Assembly (NCBI GenBank): GCA_016720835.1
Contig: JADKJW010000004.1
Span: 183,501 to 247,500, forward strand
Reading direction: 5' to 3'
Length of the DNA: 64,000 bases
Origin: Ignavibacteria bacterium
GTDB taxonomy: Bacteria > Bacteroidota > Ignavibacteria > SZUA-365
The notes under the pieces were generated by a model. It was not told the origin of the DNA. It did not search any database and worked only from the letters and a program-made list of their open reading frames with translations. The position numbers and the translations under genes are program-made. Below, one piece after another: positions 1-8,657 of the stretch (the first letter of the stretch is position 1; each line of letters opens with the position of its first letter).

Positions 1-1761
1 GGCGACGTCGGCAAGGCCGGTGTGGCGATCGACTCGATCCTCGACATGGAGATTCTCTTCGATCAGATCCCGCTCGACAAGATGTCGGTGTCCATGACGA
101 TGAACGGAGCGGTACTCCCGGTGATGGCGCTGTACATCGTCGCAGCGGAGGAGCAGGGCGTGTCACTGGAGAAGCTGAGCGGCACGATCCAGAACGACAT
201 CCTGAAGGAATTCATGGTGCGGAACACCTACATCTATCCACCCGCGCCATCGATGCGCATTGTGTCCGATATCATCGCCTTCACCGCGAAACGCATGCCG
301 AAGTTCAACTCCATTTCGATTTCCGGGTACCACATGCAGGAAGCGGGGGCGACTGCAGACATCGAGACGGCCTACACACTCGCTGACGGATTGGAATATG
401 TGCGCGCCGGATTACGGGCGGGACTGACCATTGATCAGTTCGCTCCGCGACTCTCGTTCTTCTGGGGCGTCGGCATGAACTTTTTCATGGAGATCGCAAA
501 GCTGCGCGCCGCACGCATGTTGTGGGCAAAGATGATCCACGGTTTCGCACCAAGGAATCCGAAATCCATGTCCCTTCGCACGCACTGCCAGACTTCGGGA
601 TGGAGTTTGACGGAGCAGGATCCGTTCAACAACGTGGTCCGGACGTGCGTCGAAGCGATGGCCGCGGTGTTCGGCGGGACGCAGTCGCTGCACACGAACG
701 CCCTCGACGAAGCGATCGCGCTTCCAACGGATTTTTCCGCACGCATCGCGCGCAACACCCAACTCTTCCTGCAGGAGGAGACCAACATTTGCCGTGTCGT
801 GGATCCTTGGGCCGGATCGCACTACGTTGAGAGTCTGACGCACGAACTCGCGCAGCGCTCGTGGCGGTTGATCGAGGAAGTGGAGGAGCTCGGAGGGATG
901 ACCAAGGCGATAGAATCGGGGTTACCGAAGATGCGGATCGAAGAGGCGGCCGCGCGCAAGCAGGCACGCATCGATTCGGGAAAGGACGTCATCGTCGGCG
1001 TGAACAAGTACCGTCTCGACAAGGAAGATCCGATTTCGATTCTGGAGGTCGACAACTCCGCCGTGCGCGATTCGCAGATTGCCCGTCTCGCAAAACTGCG
1101 CGCAGAGCGGAATGCGGAGGATGTGCGTTCGGCGCTGGAGGCTGTCACCGCGGCGGCGGCGGGAAGCGTGAACCTGTTGGAGGCCTGCGTGGATGCCGCG
1201 CGCAAACGAGCGTCGCTGGGGGAAATTTCGTCGGCGATGGAATCCGTTTTCGGCCGGCACCGCGCGGAAATCCGATCGGTATCGGGTGTGTATTCAAGCG
1301 AGGCGGGAGACGATCCCGACTTTCAGAAGGCGCGATCGATGACGGACGCTTTCGCGAAACGGGAAGGCCGCCGGCCACGCATCATGATCGCGAAGCTTGG
1401 CCAGGATGGACACGACCGTGGCGCGAAAGTCATTTCGACGGCATTCGCCGACCTTGGTTTCGATGTCGACATCGGTCCGCTGTTCCAGACGCCTGACGAA
1501 GCAGCGCGTCAGGCATCCGAAAACGACGTGCATATCGTCGGCGTCTCGAGCCTTGCCGCGGGTCACAAGACGCTGGTGCCCGCTCTTGTCGCGGCGCTCG
1601 CATCGCTGGGCCGCGAGGATATCCTTGTCGTTGTCGGAGGCGTGATTCCGGTGCAGGATTACGAACAGCTCTATGCATCAGGCGCGACGGCCATTTTCGG
1701 ACCCGGCACCGTCATCTCCAAAGCCGCACAGAGCATTATGGAGGTGCTTCTCGCGGAGTAA
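1..1761 (+). CDS. mutB: Methylmalonyl-CoA mutase, large (catalytic) subunit, 5' end outside window
   Basis: Adenosylcobalamin-dependent enzyme interconverting methylmalonyl-CoA and succinyl-CoA. The frame is open from base 1, so about 130-150 N-terminal residues of a roughly 720-residue protein are missing. The mutase barrel is recognised from RTHCQTSGWSLTEQDPFNN followed by GGTQSLHTNALDEAIALPT. The C-terminal B12-binding Rossmann domain carries DGHDRG, whose His is the lower axial cobalt ligand (near base 1410), and SSLAAGH. No separate small subunit is visible downstream; galT follows after a strong hairpin. The cognate G-protein chaperone MeaB lies about 24 kb away (25474-26628), so the pair is present but not clustered. 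Family assignment is very secure. Confidence 0.96.
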   Translation, partial: GDVGKAGVAIDSILDMEILFDQIPLDKMSVSMTMNGAVLPVMALYIVAAEEQGVSLEKLSGTIQNDILKEFMVRNTYIYPPAPSMRIVSDIIAFTAKRMPKFNSISISGYHMQEAGATADIETAYTLADGLEYVRAGLRAGLTIDQFAPRLSFFWGVGMNFFMEIAKLRAARMLWAKMIHGFAPRNPKSMSLRTHCQTSGWSLTEQDPFNNVVRTCVEAMAAVFGGTQSLHTNALDEAIALPTDFSARIARNTQLFLQEETNICRVVDPWAGSHYVESLTHELAQRSWRLIEEVEELGGMTKAIESGLPKMRIEEAAARKQARIDSGKDVIVGVNKYRLDKEDPISILEVDNSAVRDSQIARLAKLRAERNAEDVRSALEAVTAAAAGSVNLLEACVDAARKRASLGEISSAMESVFGRHRAEIRSVSGVYSSEAGDDPDFQKARSMTDAFAKREGRRPRIMIAKLGQDGHDRGAKVISTAFADLGFDVDIGPLFQTPDEAARQASENDVHIVGVSSLAAGHKTLVPALVAALASLGREDILVVVGGVIPVQDYEQLYASGATAIFGPGTVISKAAQSIMEVLLAE

Positions 1762-1783
1762 GACATCGATTCCCTGAACGCGC

Positions 1784-1834
1784 GTCTCTGTCCTCACGGG
1801 AGCGGACGCATCTCCGTTCCCGTGCGACAGAGAC
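1784..1834. terminator. Long imperfect hairpin between mutase and galT
   Basis: GTCTCTGTC (1784-1792) pairs with GACAGAGAC (1826-1834), and inside it CACGGGAGCGGA (1795-1806) pairs with TCCGTTCCCGTG (1813-1824) with one G-U wobble and a 6-nt loop. There is no U-tract on the + strand. It probably ends or insulates the mutase transcript or shapes the galT leader; which is inference. Confidence 0.55.
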
Positions 1835-1867
1835 ACCGGATCTCTGCAGCAACAGGTGGAGGAACAC

Positions 1868-2866
1868 ATGGGCGAGTTCAGACAAAATTTCGCGACAAAG
1901 GAGTGGGTGATCATTGCGCCGGAGCGCGCGAAACGTCCACGACACGTTTCCGGCCAGCAGCCCGCGTCCGCCCCCGTTCCGTCCTACAGGACCGAGTGCC
2001 CGTTTTGTCCGGGCAATGAGCCCGAAACGGGTCGGGAAGTGCTCCGTTACGGCGACACGTTCTCGTGGAACGTGCGAGTCGTGCAGAACAAGTTTTCCGC
2101 GCTCGACCCAATCCGTTCCACCCAGCGCCAGCAGCAGGGCTTGTTCCTGAAGTCCGATAATTTCGGCGACGGAGAGGTGGTCATTGAAAGCCCGATTCAC
2201 AACGCAACGATCCCCACGCTTGCGCGGGAGAGCATGGTAAACGTCCTCCGCGCGTACCGCGAGCGCGCGATAGAAATCAGCTCGACGCCGAACATCTCCA
2301 TCGTCATGATATTCCGCAATCATGGTCCCGGAGCCGGAACGTCGCTGGAGCATCCGCACTCGCAGATCATCGCGTCTCCGATCATCCCGCCGCATGTGCG
2401 CGATCCATTCCAGAAGGCCGCGCTGCATTATGATTCCTTCGGTACCTGCGTGTACTGCGATGTGCTCCAGGAGGAGCTTCGCCAGAAGGAGCGCATCATT
2501 TACGAGAACGAGCACTTCGTGGTGTTTTGTCCATTCGCCTCGCGCACGCCCTACGAAATCCGCATCTATCCGCGTCGGCACATGGCAAATTTCACCTGGA
2601 CCGACAACGCCGAACTCGCGGCATTCGCCGACGCGTTGCAGACCGTCACGAGGAGCATGAACGATGTGCTCGGAGACCCGAGCTACAACTACATCATCCG
2701 GTCGTCCCCAACAGGAGACGAAGACGTCCGATATCTCCACTGGTACTTCGTGCTGATACCGAAGATCACCACGCCCGCCGGATTTGAAATCGGGAGCGGC
2801 GTGTACATCAACCCGTCATCCCCGGAGGTCTGCGCCGCACAGCTCCGGGAGGCCGCGGGAACATGA
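1868..2866 (+). CDS. galT: Galactose-1-phosphate uridylyltransferase
   Basis: Leloir-pathway enzyme transferring UMP between UDP-glucose and galactose-1-phosphate. 332 residues, close to the usual 340-350. The nucleotidylated active site is the HPH of GAGTSLEHPHSQIIA; an N-terminal CPFCPGNE supplies the zinc/structural Cys pair typical of class I GalT. The ATG at 1868 is chosen because GGTGGAGG sits 6 bases upstream; an in-frame GTG at 1856 lies inside that site. No other galactose genes are nearby; the gene is isolated between the mutase and the opposite-strand surE. It might act on another hexose-1-phosphate, but the catalytic signature is canonical. Confidence 0.93.
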   Translation: MGEFRQNFATKEWVIIAPERAKRPRHVSGQQPASAPVPSYRTECPFCPGNEPETGREVLRYGDTFSWNVRVVQNKFSALDPIRSTQRQQQGLFLKSDNFGDGEVVIESPIHNATIPTLARESMVNVLRAYRERAIEISSTPNISIVMIFRNHGPGAGTSLEHPHSQIIASPIIPPHVRDPFQKAALHYDSFGTCVYCDVLQEELRQKERIIYENEHFVVFCPFASRTPYEIRIYPRRHMANFTWTDNAELAAFADALQTVTRSMNDVLGDPSYNYIIRSSPTGDEDVRYLHWYFVLIPKITTPAGFEIGSGVYINPSSPEVCAAQLREAAGT

Positions 2867-2870
2867 GATT

Positions 2871-2896
2871 CCGGCCGATCGCGACGGATCGGTCGG
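2871..2896. terminator. Convergent galT/surE hairpin
   Basis: CCGGCCGATC (2871-2880), loop GCGACG, GATCGGTCGG (2887-2896): a 10-bp stem with one wobble, five bases after the galT stop and just before the surE stop. There is no T-run, so it is a hairpin of probable terminator function for both genes. Confidence 0.5.
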
Positions 2897-2908
2897 CAGG
2901 TATCAATG

Positions 2909-3700
2909 TCAGCGTTTCTTCCCGGGGATGTTCCAGGATTGCAGATCGCTGAACAATCGGTCATCTGTCAGGCTGTAGTGCAGCGGCGTCACGGAGATCG
3001 AATTGCGCCGGAGAGCGGAATCGTCGGCCAGGGGATCGCTATCCCACACATACTCGCCAAACAGCCAGTAATACTCCTTCCCGTTCGGATCGGCGCGCGT
3101 TTCGAAGCCGTCGTCCCAGGTGGATCGGCCCTGCCGTGTGATTTCGACACCCGCGATATGTTCAGGGGGTACGGCGGGGACATTCACATTGAGCAGCGTT
3201 CCCGCCGGGAGTCCGCGTTCCAGCACGATCCGGGAGATTGTCTTCGCGAAGCGCGCGGCGCCGCGCAGATCCGCATCCAGCGCATGCGAGCCGAGCGACA
3301 TCGCGATGGAGGGGATTCCGAGAATAGCGCCTTCGGTTGCCGCCGAGACTGTTCCGGAATAGATGACGTTGATCGACGTGTTCATTCCATGATTGATCCC
3401 GGAGACCACGAGATCCGGCTTCCGGTCGAGAAGCGTGGTCACCCCGAGTTTGACGCTGTCCACCGGCGTGCCTTCCACGGCCCATCCGCGGAAGTGGCGA
3501 CCGCGTGACACGGGACGCGCGCGCAGGGGCATCTGGACGGTAATCGCGTGACCGGTCGCGCTCTGCTGCGTCGCCGGAGCGCAGACGACGACTTCGCCGA
3601 GCGAACGGAGCGCGAGGACGAGTGCGTAGATGCCCGGGGAATCGTACCCGTCGTCGTTGGAGACAAGGATGAGCGGTGTGTGCGGTGTTTTCGTTTTCAT
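2909..3700 (-). CDS. surE: 5'/3'-nucleotidase SurE
   Basis: Metal-dependent nucleoside-monophosphate phosphatase with exopolyphosphatase side activity, cytosolic, survival protein SurE family. 263 residues, normal length. The N-terminus has the metal-binding SNDDGYDSPGI motif, and SGINHGMN is the conserved mid-domain motif; N-V-N-V-P near residue 190 is also typical. The start at 3700 is supported by a predicted promoter whose -7 element ends only five bases upstream, so the message may be leaderless. Convergent with galT. Confidence 0.94.
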   Translation of the reverse strand: MKTKTPHTPLILVSNDDGYDSPGIYALVLALRSLGEVVVCAPATQQSATGHAITVQMPLRARPVSRGRHFRGWAVEGTPVDSVKLGVTTLLDRKPDLVVSGINHGMNTSINVIYSGTVSAATEGAILGIPSIAMSLGSHALDADLRGAARFAKTISRIVLERGLPAGTLLNVNVPAVPPEHIAGVEITRQGRSTWDDGFETRADPNGKEYYWLFGEYVWDSDPLADDSALRRNSISVTPLHYSLTDDRLFSDLQSWNIPGKKR

Positions 3701-3704
3701 TCCT

Positions 3705-3735
3705 GAAATCTACGGCTTGCGTCTCGAACGGCAAA
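3705..3735 (-). promoter_or_regulatory. Predicted surE promoter, possibly leaderless
   Basis: On the minus strand TTTG (3735-3732), 19 bases, then TAGATTTC (3712-3705). This matches the Bacteroidota TTTG/TAnnTTTG pattern. Transcription would start within a base or two of the surE ATG at 3700. Confidence 0.5.
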
Positions 3736-3824
3736 AACATGCGGCGTGAACGGAGCGCCGATGGTATCGTCTCGCATGCACAGCTTTCGTACCTTGACAG
3801 AGGAATCACAGGAGGTTTACGCGG

Positions 3825-4775
3825 ATGTATCACCATCTTTTCGGACCCGTCCCGTCTCGACGTCTCGGCGTCTCGCTCGGGATAGATCTGACGCCGGATA
3901 CCAGCTGCACGTTCAATTGCGTGTATTGTGAATGCGGAAAAACGGAACGTCTCACCCGGGAGCGCCGGGAGTATGTTCCCACTGCGGACGTCATAGCCGA
4001 GCTTCGCGCGTGCCTCTCCGCCGCGCCATTTCTTGACTCCATTACATTTTCCGGATCCGGGGAACCGACACTGCATTCGGGAATCGGTGAAATCATTGCG
4101 TTCTTGAAGGACGAGTACCCGCAGTACCGCGTGACGGTGTTGACAAACAGCAGCCTGCTCGACACGGAGGATGTGCGCGCGGAACTGCTTCGAGCGGATC
4201 TGGTGATACCGTCACTCGACGCGATTTCGGATCCGGTCTTTCGGAAGGTGAACCGCCCGCTTCCGGGAATCACGAGCGCGTCCATCATCAATGGTGTGCG
4301 CGCATTCTGCGCTGAATTCACCGGCGCCGTCTGGATCGAAATATTCATTGTCCCGGGCATCAATGATACCGCAGAAGAGTTGGAACTGTTCAAAACCACC
4401 CTGCAGACGTTGCGTTTCGATCGCGTTCAATTAAACACGCTCGACCGTCCCGGTGCGGTATCCTGGATTGTCCCCGTCCCCGCGGCACGCCTTGAAGAGA
4501 TCGCGCGGTCCCTCGGGGGCGGAGTGGAGCTGGTCGCAACGCGCCGCGATTCGCGCGCGCTTCCCACCTCCGACGTTCTCGTTCGCGACCTGGTCCTGTC
4601 CACGATACAGGTACGGCCGTGTACGGCGGCGGATCTTGCAACGGTCACAGGCCTGCCCGCGTCCGACATCGAAACCTGCGTGCAGGATCTTCTTGCACGC
4701 GGTCTCGCGGAAAGCAAAATGGAGGAGAGGGGGCTCTTTTATTTTGCGCGCACGGGAATGCGTACCGCACGATAG
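3825..4775 (+). CDS. Radical SAM protein (Tyw1-like/COG0731 family)
   Basis: 316 residues. The 4Fe-4S cluster motif CTFNCVYC (CxxxCxxC, about residues 28-35) follows the family-typical FGPVPSRRLG start; FSGSGEPTLH is the SAM-binding GGE-like motif. After the radical SAM barrel (to about residue 230) there is a C-terminal segment of about 80 residues that looks like a winged helix. The family relates to tRNA wybutosine-type enzymes, but bacterial members are mostly uncharacterised, so substrate is unknown. The ATG at 3825 is preceded by AGGAGG at a ten-base spacing. Monocistronic between surE (divergent) and rubrerythrin. Confidence 0.88.
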   Translation: MYHHLFGPVPSRRLGVSLGIDLTPDTSCTFNCVYCECGKTERLTRERREYVPTADVIAELRACLSAAPFLDSITFSGSGEPTLHSGIGEIIAFLKDEYPQYRVTVLTNSSLLDTEDVRAELLRADLVIPSLDAISDPVFRKVNRPLPGITSASIINGVRAFCAEFTGAVWIEIFIVPGINDTAEELELFKTTLQTLRFDRVQLNTLDRPGAVSWIVPVPAARLEEIARSLGGGVELVATRRDSRALPTSDVLVRDLVLSTIQVRPCTAADLATVTGLPASDIETCVQDLLARGLAESKMEERGLFYFARTGMRTAR

Positions 4776-4779
4776 CGCA

Positions 4780-4811
4780 TTGCGCCTCTGTGCGGCGTGT
4801 GGTATTTTCGC
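4780..4811 (+). promoter_or_regulatory. Predicted rubrerythrin promoter
   Basis: TTG (4780-4782), 20 bases, TATTTTCG (4803-4810), the same architecture as other starts in the window. It would give a leader of about 160 bases. Confidence 0.4.
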
Positions 4812-4977
4812 ATATCGATGTCTGAATTCCTCGACGAGGAACCGTTGTTCACCCAGGCACTGACGGCCGTTCGAGGGCGATTCAAAAATTCCCCATACAG
4901 CTGAACAACACGGAACCGCTCGGAATGCCGCGCGGCGGCTCTCGTGAAGAACGATCGCGGCAAAGGACGCACATGTC

Positions 4978-5550
4978 ATGGAACTGCAAGGATCACAGAC
5001 CGAAAAGAACCTGTTGAAGGCCTTCGCCGGAGAATCCCAGGCGCGCAACCGTTACACGATGTTCGCAAGCCAGGCTCGCAAGGAGGGCTACGAGCAGATC
5101 GCCGCGATCTTCGAGGAGACCGCGAACCAGGAGAAGGAACACGCAAAACGGTTTTTCTCCTTTCTGAAGGGGGGCGCTCTTGAAATTACCGCGACCTTTC
5201 CGGCGGGGATCGTCGGCACCACCGAGGAGAATCTCCGCGCCGCCGCTGCTGGTGAGCACGAGGAGTGGAGCGAGCTGTATCCCGCATTTGCGCGCGTCGC
5301 GCGGGAAGAGGGGTTCACGGCGGTCGCGAACGTGTTCGACTTCATCTGCGTGGCGGAGAAGCAGCACGGAAAACGCTACACGGACTTCGCGGAGAACATC
5401 GCGAACGGCACCGTGTTTCTGAAGAACGGCAAAGTGCTGTGGCGCTGCATGAACTGCGGCTATCTGCACGAAGCGGAGGAGGCGCCGAAGGCGTGTCCGG
5501 CATGCGCGCATCCGCAATCCTGGTTTGAAGTGCTCGGCGAAAACTGGTAG
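4978..5550 (+). CDS. rbr: Rubrerythrin
   Basis: Non-heme diiron peroxidase that detoxifies hydrogen peroxide in anaerobic or microaerophilic cells. 190 residues. The N-terminal ferritin-like four-helix domain carries diiron ligands in EKNLLKAFAGESQARNRY, ETANQEKEHAKRF and the second EKQHGKRY. The C-terminus is a rubredoxin-like domain with CMNCGYLHEAEEAPKACPAC giving the two CxxC iron ligands. Length and order are those of classical rubrerythrin, so electrons should flow from a reductase through the rubredoxin domain to the diiron site. AAAGGAC lies 11 bases before the start. Transcription probably ends at the strong hairpin just downstream. Confidence 0.95.
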   Translation: MELQGSQTEKNLLKAFAGESQARNRYTMFASQARKEGYEQIAAIFEETANQEKEHAKRFFSFLKGGALEITATFPAGIVGTTEENLRAAAAGEHEEWSELYPAFARVAREEGFTAVANVFDFICVAEKQHGKRYTDFAENIANGTVFLKNGKVLWRCMNCGYLHEAEEAPKACPACAHPQSWFEVLGENW

Positions 5551-5576
5551 CGCACGACGCGTTGATATCGCCAATG

Positions 5577-5614
5577 AAAAACGCGGCCGGGATGCATCTC
5601 CCGGCCGCGTTTCG
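5577..5614. terminator. Bidirectional intrinsic terminator (rubrerythrin / FKBP)
   Basis: Perfect 12-bp stem ACGCGGCCGGGA (5581-5592) / TCCCGGCCGCGT (5599-5610), 6-nt loop TGCATC, flanked by an A-run on the left and TTCGTTTC on the right, so it can serve both converging genes. Confidence 0.8.
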
Positions 5615-5634
5615 TTTCTCCGAAGATCAGCAGG

Positions 5635-6327
5635 TTACTTCTCGATGGACAGCAGCTCGATCTCAAAAACCAGCGTCGCGTTCGGCGGAATGACGCTGCC
5701 GCCGCCGCGCTCGCCGTACGCGAGGTCGGATGGGATGTACAGCATCCACTTGGAGCCGACCTTCATCATCTGGAGCGCTTCCGTCCATCCCTTGATCACA
5801 CCGGTGACCGGGAAGGTCGCCGGCTCACCGCGCTTGACGGAACTGTCGAACTCGGTCCCGTCGATGAGTTTTCCGGTGTAATGGGTCTTCACCTTGTCTG
5901 TGGATTTCGGGATTTCGCCTGTGCCCTCGGTGATGACCTTGTACTGCAAGCCGCTCTCGGTGACTTTCACGCCGTCTTTCTTCTTGTTCTCCGCGAGGAA
6001 TTTCGCACCTTCGGCGCTCTGTTTCTCGCCGCTGATTTTTCGCTCCGCTTCCTGCTTCGCCATGATTTCCTGCTGGTATGAAATGACAACCTGTCCGGCC
6101 TGTTCCTCGTTCAGCGCGGTTTTTCCACCCGTCAGCACGGCCTTGATTGCGCTCGAAAGCAACGCGACGTCGATATCGATATTCTGCATTTTGAAATTCT
6201 GGCCGATATTCATGCCGATGGCATAGCTGACACTGTCTTTGCGCGACGTGATGGAAACCCCGTCCTGGGCAAACGTGGAAGCGGTGAAAACGGACAACAG
6301 GATGACTGCCGCTGTGATTGATCGCAT
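5635..6327 (-). CDS. FKBP-type peptidyl-prolyl cis-trans isomerase, exported
   Basis: 230 residues. A signal peptide (MRSITAAVILLSVFTASTFAQ) is followed by an FKBP_N dimerisation region (about 25-120, with SVSYAIGMNIGQNF) and a C-terminal FKBP domain (about 130-230) containing VKTHYTGKLIDGTEFDSS and PSDLAYGERGGG, the drug/proline pocket signature. It resembles FkpA/Mip-type periplasmic or outer-membrane folding catalysts. The frame stays open further upstream, but the start at 6327 is chosen because it gives an intact signal peptide and has GGAG a few bases before it. It is read from its own predicted promoter. Confidence 0.93.
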   Translation of the reverse strand: MRSITAAVILLSVFTASTFAQDGVSITSRKDSVSYAIGMNIGQNFKMQNIDIDVALLSSAIKAVLTGGKTALNEEQAGQVVISYQQEIMAKQEAERKISGEKQSAEGAKFLAENKKKDGVKVTESGLQYKVITEGTGEIPKSTDKVKTHYTGKLIDGTEFDSSVKRGEPATFPVTGVIKGWTEALQMMKVGSKWMLYIPSDLAYGERGGGSVIPPNATLVFEIELLSIEK

Positions 6328-6478
6328 GGATTCTCCATAGTTTACGATGTGTCGCCGACCGGCTCTCTCAATCGACCGGAAGATCAGCGCGTGTATGATT
6401 GTTTCGTGTGCAGAGGGGTTCTCGTCTTCGCAACCGTCTTTTTGCGTGCAGTTGCGCGACGAGTCCTCATCCGAACCC

Positions 6479-6511
6479 CAAATATACGACGATGCCGGGA
6501 TCATCAGCAAA
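6479..6511 (-). promoter_or_regulatory. Predicted FKBP promoter, near-perfect Bacteroidota type
   Basis: Minus strand TTTG (6511-6508), 21-base spacer, TATATTTG (6486-6479). Matches TTTG/TAnnTTTG exactly. Leader of about 145 bases to the ATG at 6327. Confidence 0.6.
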
Positions 6512-6601
6512 AGCCCGCTGCCGGCAACCCTGTGCGCGTCGGCGGACCCGGCCGCACCGCCCGACCGCTTCACGCCGCAATGCGGAGAGACATCCTCGTG
6601 G

Positions 6602-7783
6602 TTACACGACCCAGAGCTTCGTCTGCGGTTTCGAAAGGAACACCGCCTTCTCATCCGTCACCCACACGATCTCTTCAATCGTCGCCACGCCATACCCGGG
6701 AATGGGCAGGCGCGGCTCGATGGTGAATACTTGTCCGGCTTCGATGGCGCCATACGGCAACGCGCCATAGCGCTCCCAACGAGGCAGCAGACCCACACCG
6801 CCGTCGTGGGCAACGCGCCCCACCTGGTGTCCGAGCGCATGCGGATACTCGGGGTAGCCGTTCTTCACGATGTGCTTGCGCGATACTTCGTCCACCTTCC
6901 AGGATATCACGCCGGGCTTCAGCGCATCTGCGGCCATCTTGACGGAATCGCGAATGACGTTGAAGCCGCGCTGTACCTCCGCCGGCACCGCCGTTTCCCC
7001 TTTCCGGCGGATGTACCACGTGCGTTGGAGGTCGGAACAATACCCGTCCACCTTGACGCCGAAATCGATATTCAGCACGTGACCGCCCTCAATTTTACGA
7101 CCCGTAGGTCCGAAATGTGCGCCGGCATGATCCGGACCGGTGAATACGGCGGGACAGTGGTCCGCGCTCCACGCCAGCTCGACGCGGTGCGCCTTGACGT
7201 GTTTCATGATAAAATTCGCGACGTCCTGCTCCGATTTTCCGATCCGCAGAAATCCGGTGACCTTGTCATAGATGTCCAGCGTCAGCGCGATGGCCTTCTT
7301 GATGCTCGCGACCTCGCCGGCGGTCTTTCGTCCGCGCAGCGCGGAGATGATATTCTGCGAAGAACAGATGCGTTTTTCGTACTTCGTCCCCTTGAGATAC
7401 TCCATGAGCTGGAGGTACATGCCGTGGGTGAGGCCATCCGCCACGACAGAGTCCATGGAATAGTTGATCGCGATCTTTCGCGGTTTGAGGTAGTCGAGCA
7501 CGCGCATGAGCTGCGGTCCGATGCCCTGCACGTAGGGAACGATTTCCTCATAGTGACCCGCGTGCTTGATGGACTCCACATCCAGGCTTCCGGCGATGGC
7601 GATGGTTTCACCGCTTCGAGTAATGATCCATGCCGTCTGCCATGTCGCATGCTGTCCCACCACGACGTCGATGACGGGATCGGGCATGGTTGCGCTCTCG
7701 CGCACGAAGGTCAGCCACACATCGATCTTTTTCTCTTTCAGGATTTCGACGGCCTGGGCGATTTTTTCCTTGATCATGTCCAT
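6602..7783 (-). CDS. M24 family metallopeptidase (Xaa-Pro aminopeptidase/prolidase-like)
   Basis: 393 residues. N-terminal creatinase-like domain (about 1-165) and C-terminal pita-bread catalytic domain. Dinuclear metal ligands are visible: Asp of NIDFGVKVDGYCSDLQRTW (two Asp), His in HALGHQVG, Glu in FTIEPRL and Glu in ATIEEIV. The cytosolic protein probably removes N-terminal residues before proline or cleaves X-Pro dipeptides; exact specificity cannot be read. Two in-frame ATGs (7783 and 7777) are almost equivalent as starts. Downstream of hypB on the same strand with a 33-base gap, so co-transcription is plausible. Confidence 0.9.
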   Translation of the reverse strand: MDMIKEKIAQAVEILKEKKIDVWLTFVRESATMPDPVIDVVVGQHATWQTAWIITRSGETIAIAGSLDVESIKHAGHYEEIVPYVQGIGPQLMRVLDYLKPRKIAINYSMDSVVADGLTHGMYLQLMEYLKGTKYEKRICSSQNIISALRGRKTAGEVASIKKAIALTLDIYDKVTGFLRIGKSEQDVANFIMKHVKAHRVELAWSADHCPAVFTGPDHAGAHFGPTGRKIEGGHVLNIDFGVKVDGYCSDLQRTWYIRRKGETAVPAEVQRGFNVIRDSVKMAADALKPGVISWKVDEVSRKHIVKNGYPEYPHALGHQVGRVAHDGGVGLLPRWERYGALPYGAIEAGQVFTIEPRLPIPGYGVATIEEIVWVTDEKAVFLSKPQTKLWVV

Positions 7784-7816
7784 GATGCGCTACCGATGTG
7801 ATGGTGATGGGGGGTA

Positions 7817-8503
7817 TCAGGCTGGGTGGGCGGCGCCGGGTGCCGGCTCGTCGCGCAGCTCTCGCACACGATCGCGCAGCCAGTCGCACCACGCATCGAT
7901 CCCCTCGCCGCTGCTGCAGGACGTGGTGAAGACGAGCAGTTCCGGATTGACGCTGTGCGCATTCGCGATACAGGCGTCCACACTGAACTGCACGTAGGGG
8001 AGCAGGTCGATTTTATTGACGATCAGCACGCTCGAGCGGCGGAACATCGCCGGGTATTTGAGCGGCTTGTCGTCTCCTTCCGTGGTGCTCACGATCGTGA
8101 TTTTCATATGTTCGCCGAGGTCGTAGCTTGCCGGGCAGACGAGGTTCCCGACGTTCTCGATGACGCACAGTTCCATATCCTCCGGCAGTTGCGGGAGCGC
8201 GCTCTGCACGAGGGACGCTTCGAGGTGGCACAATCCGTTGGTCACGATCTGCGCGACGGGAACACCATGCGCCGCGATGCGCCGCGCATCGTTGTCGGTT
8301 TGCACGTCGCCTTCGATGATCGCAATGCGCAGTTCGTGTTTCAGCGCATCGACCGTGCGCTCCAGGAGGCTGGTCTTTCCCGATCCCGGGGAGCTCAAGA
8401 GGTTGACGGCGAACGTCCGACGCGACATAAAACAGGCGCGATTCTCGGCGGCGAGGTCGTCGTTTTTTTTCAGAACTTTTCGTTCGACGGTAATGATCGA
8501 CAC
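7817..8503 (-). CDS. hypB: Hydrogenase/urease nickel incorporation GTPase HypB
   Basis: G3E-type SIMIBI GTPase that delivers nickel to NiFe-hydrogenase (with HypA) or other nickel enzymes. 228 residues from a GTG at 8503. Evidence: Walker A SSPGSGKTSLLERT, metal-binding switch EGDVQTDNDA, the Cys-His of TNGLCHLEA, ENVGNLVCPASYDLGE and NKIDLLPYVQF, all diagnostic. The start was chosen because VSIITVERKVLKKNDDLA aligns with usual HypB N-termini; no ATG exists at that position. There is no histidine-rich nickel-storage stretch. No hypA, hypC-F or hydrogenase gene is in the window, so either the cluster lies elsewhere or this GTPase has another client. Confidence 0.92.
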   Translation of the reverse strand: MSIITVERKVLKKNDDLAAENRACFMSRRTFAVNLLSSPGSGKTSLLERTVDALKHELRIAIIEGDVQTDNDARRIAAHGVPVAQIVTNGLCHLEASLVQSALPQLPEDMELCVIENVGNLVCPASYDLGEHMKITIVSTTEGDDKPLKYPAMFRRSSVLIVNKIDLLPYVQFSVDACIANAHSVNPELLVFTTSCSSGEGIDAWCDWLRDRVRELRDEPAPGAAHPA

Positions 8504-8603
8504 GCGGCACGCTCGTGATGTGTACGGACCGTAAAATATCCACGCGAAGCGGAAAAACGAATTCCCCGGCAAGGATGCGTCGCGGCGGTGAAGGTCCCGA
8601 CCG

Positions 8604-8636
8604 TTTCTGACTCATCGGACGATTCCCTACTTTACG
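8604..8636 (+). promoter_or_regulatory. Predicted promoter of the exonuclease gene
   Basis: TTTC (8604-8607), 20 bases, TACTTTACG (8628-8636), 22 bases before the ATG at 8658. Confidence 0.4.
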
Positions 8637-8657
8637 CTCTTTACATTCACGAACGAC

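Noticed and set aside
7817..8503. Hydrogenase operon around hypB
   Set aside because: No other hyp or hydrogenase genes could be found on either side.
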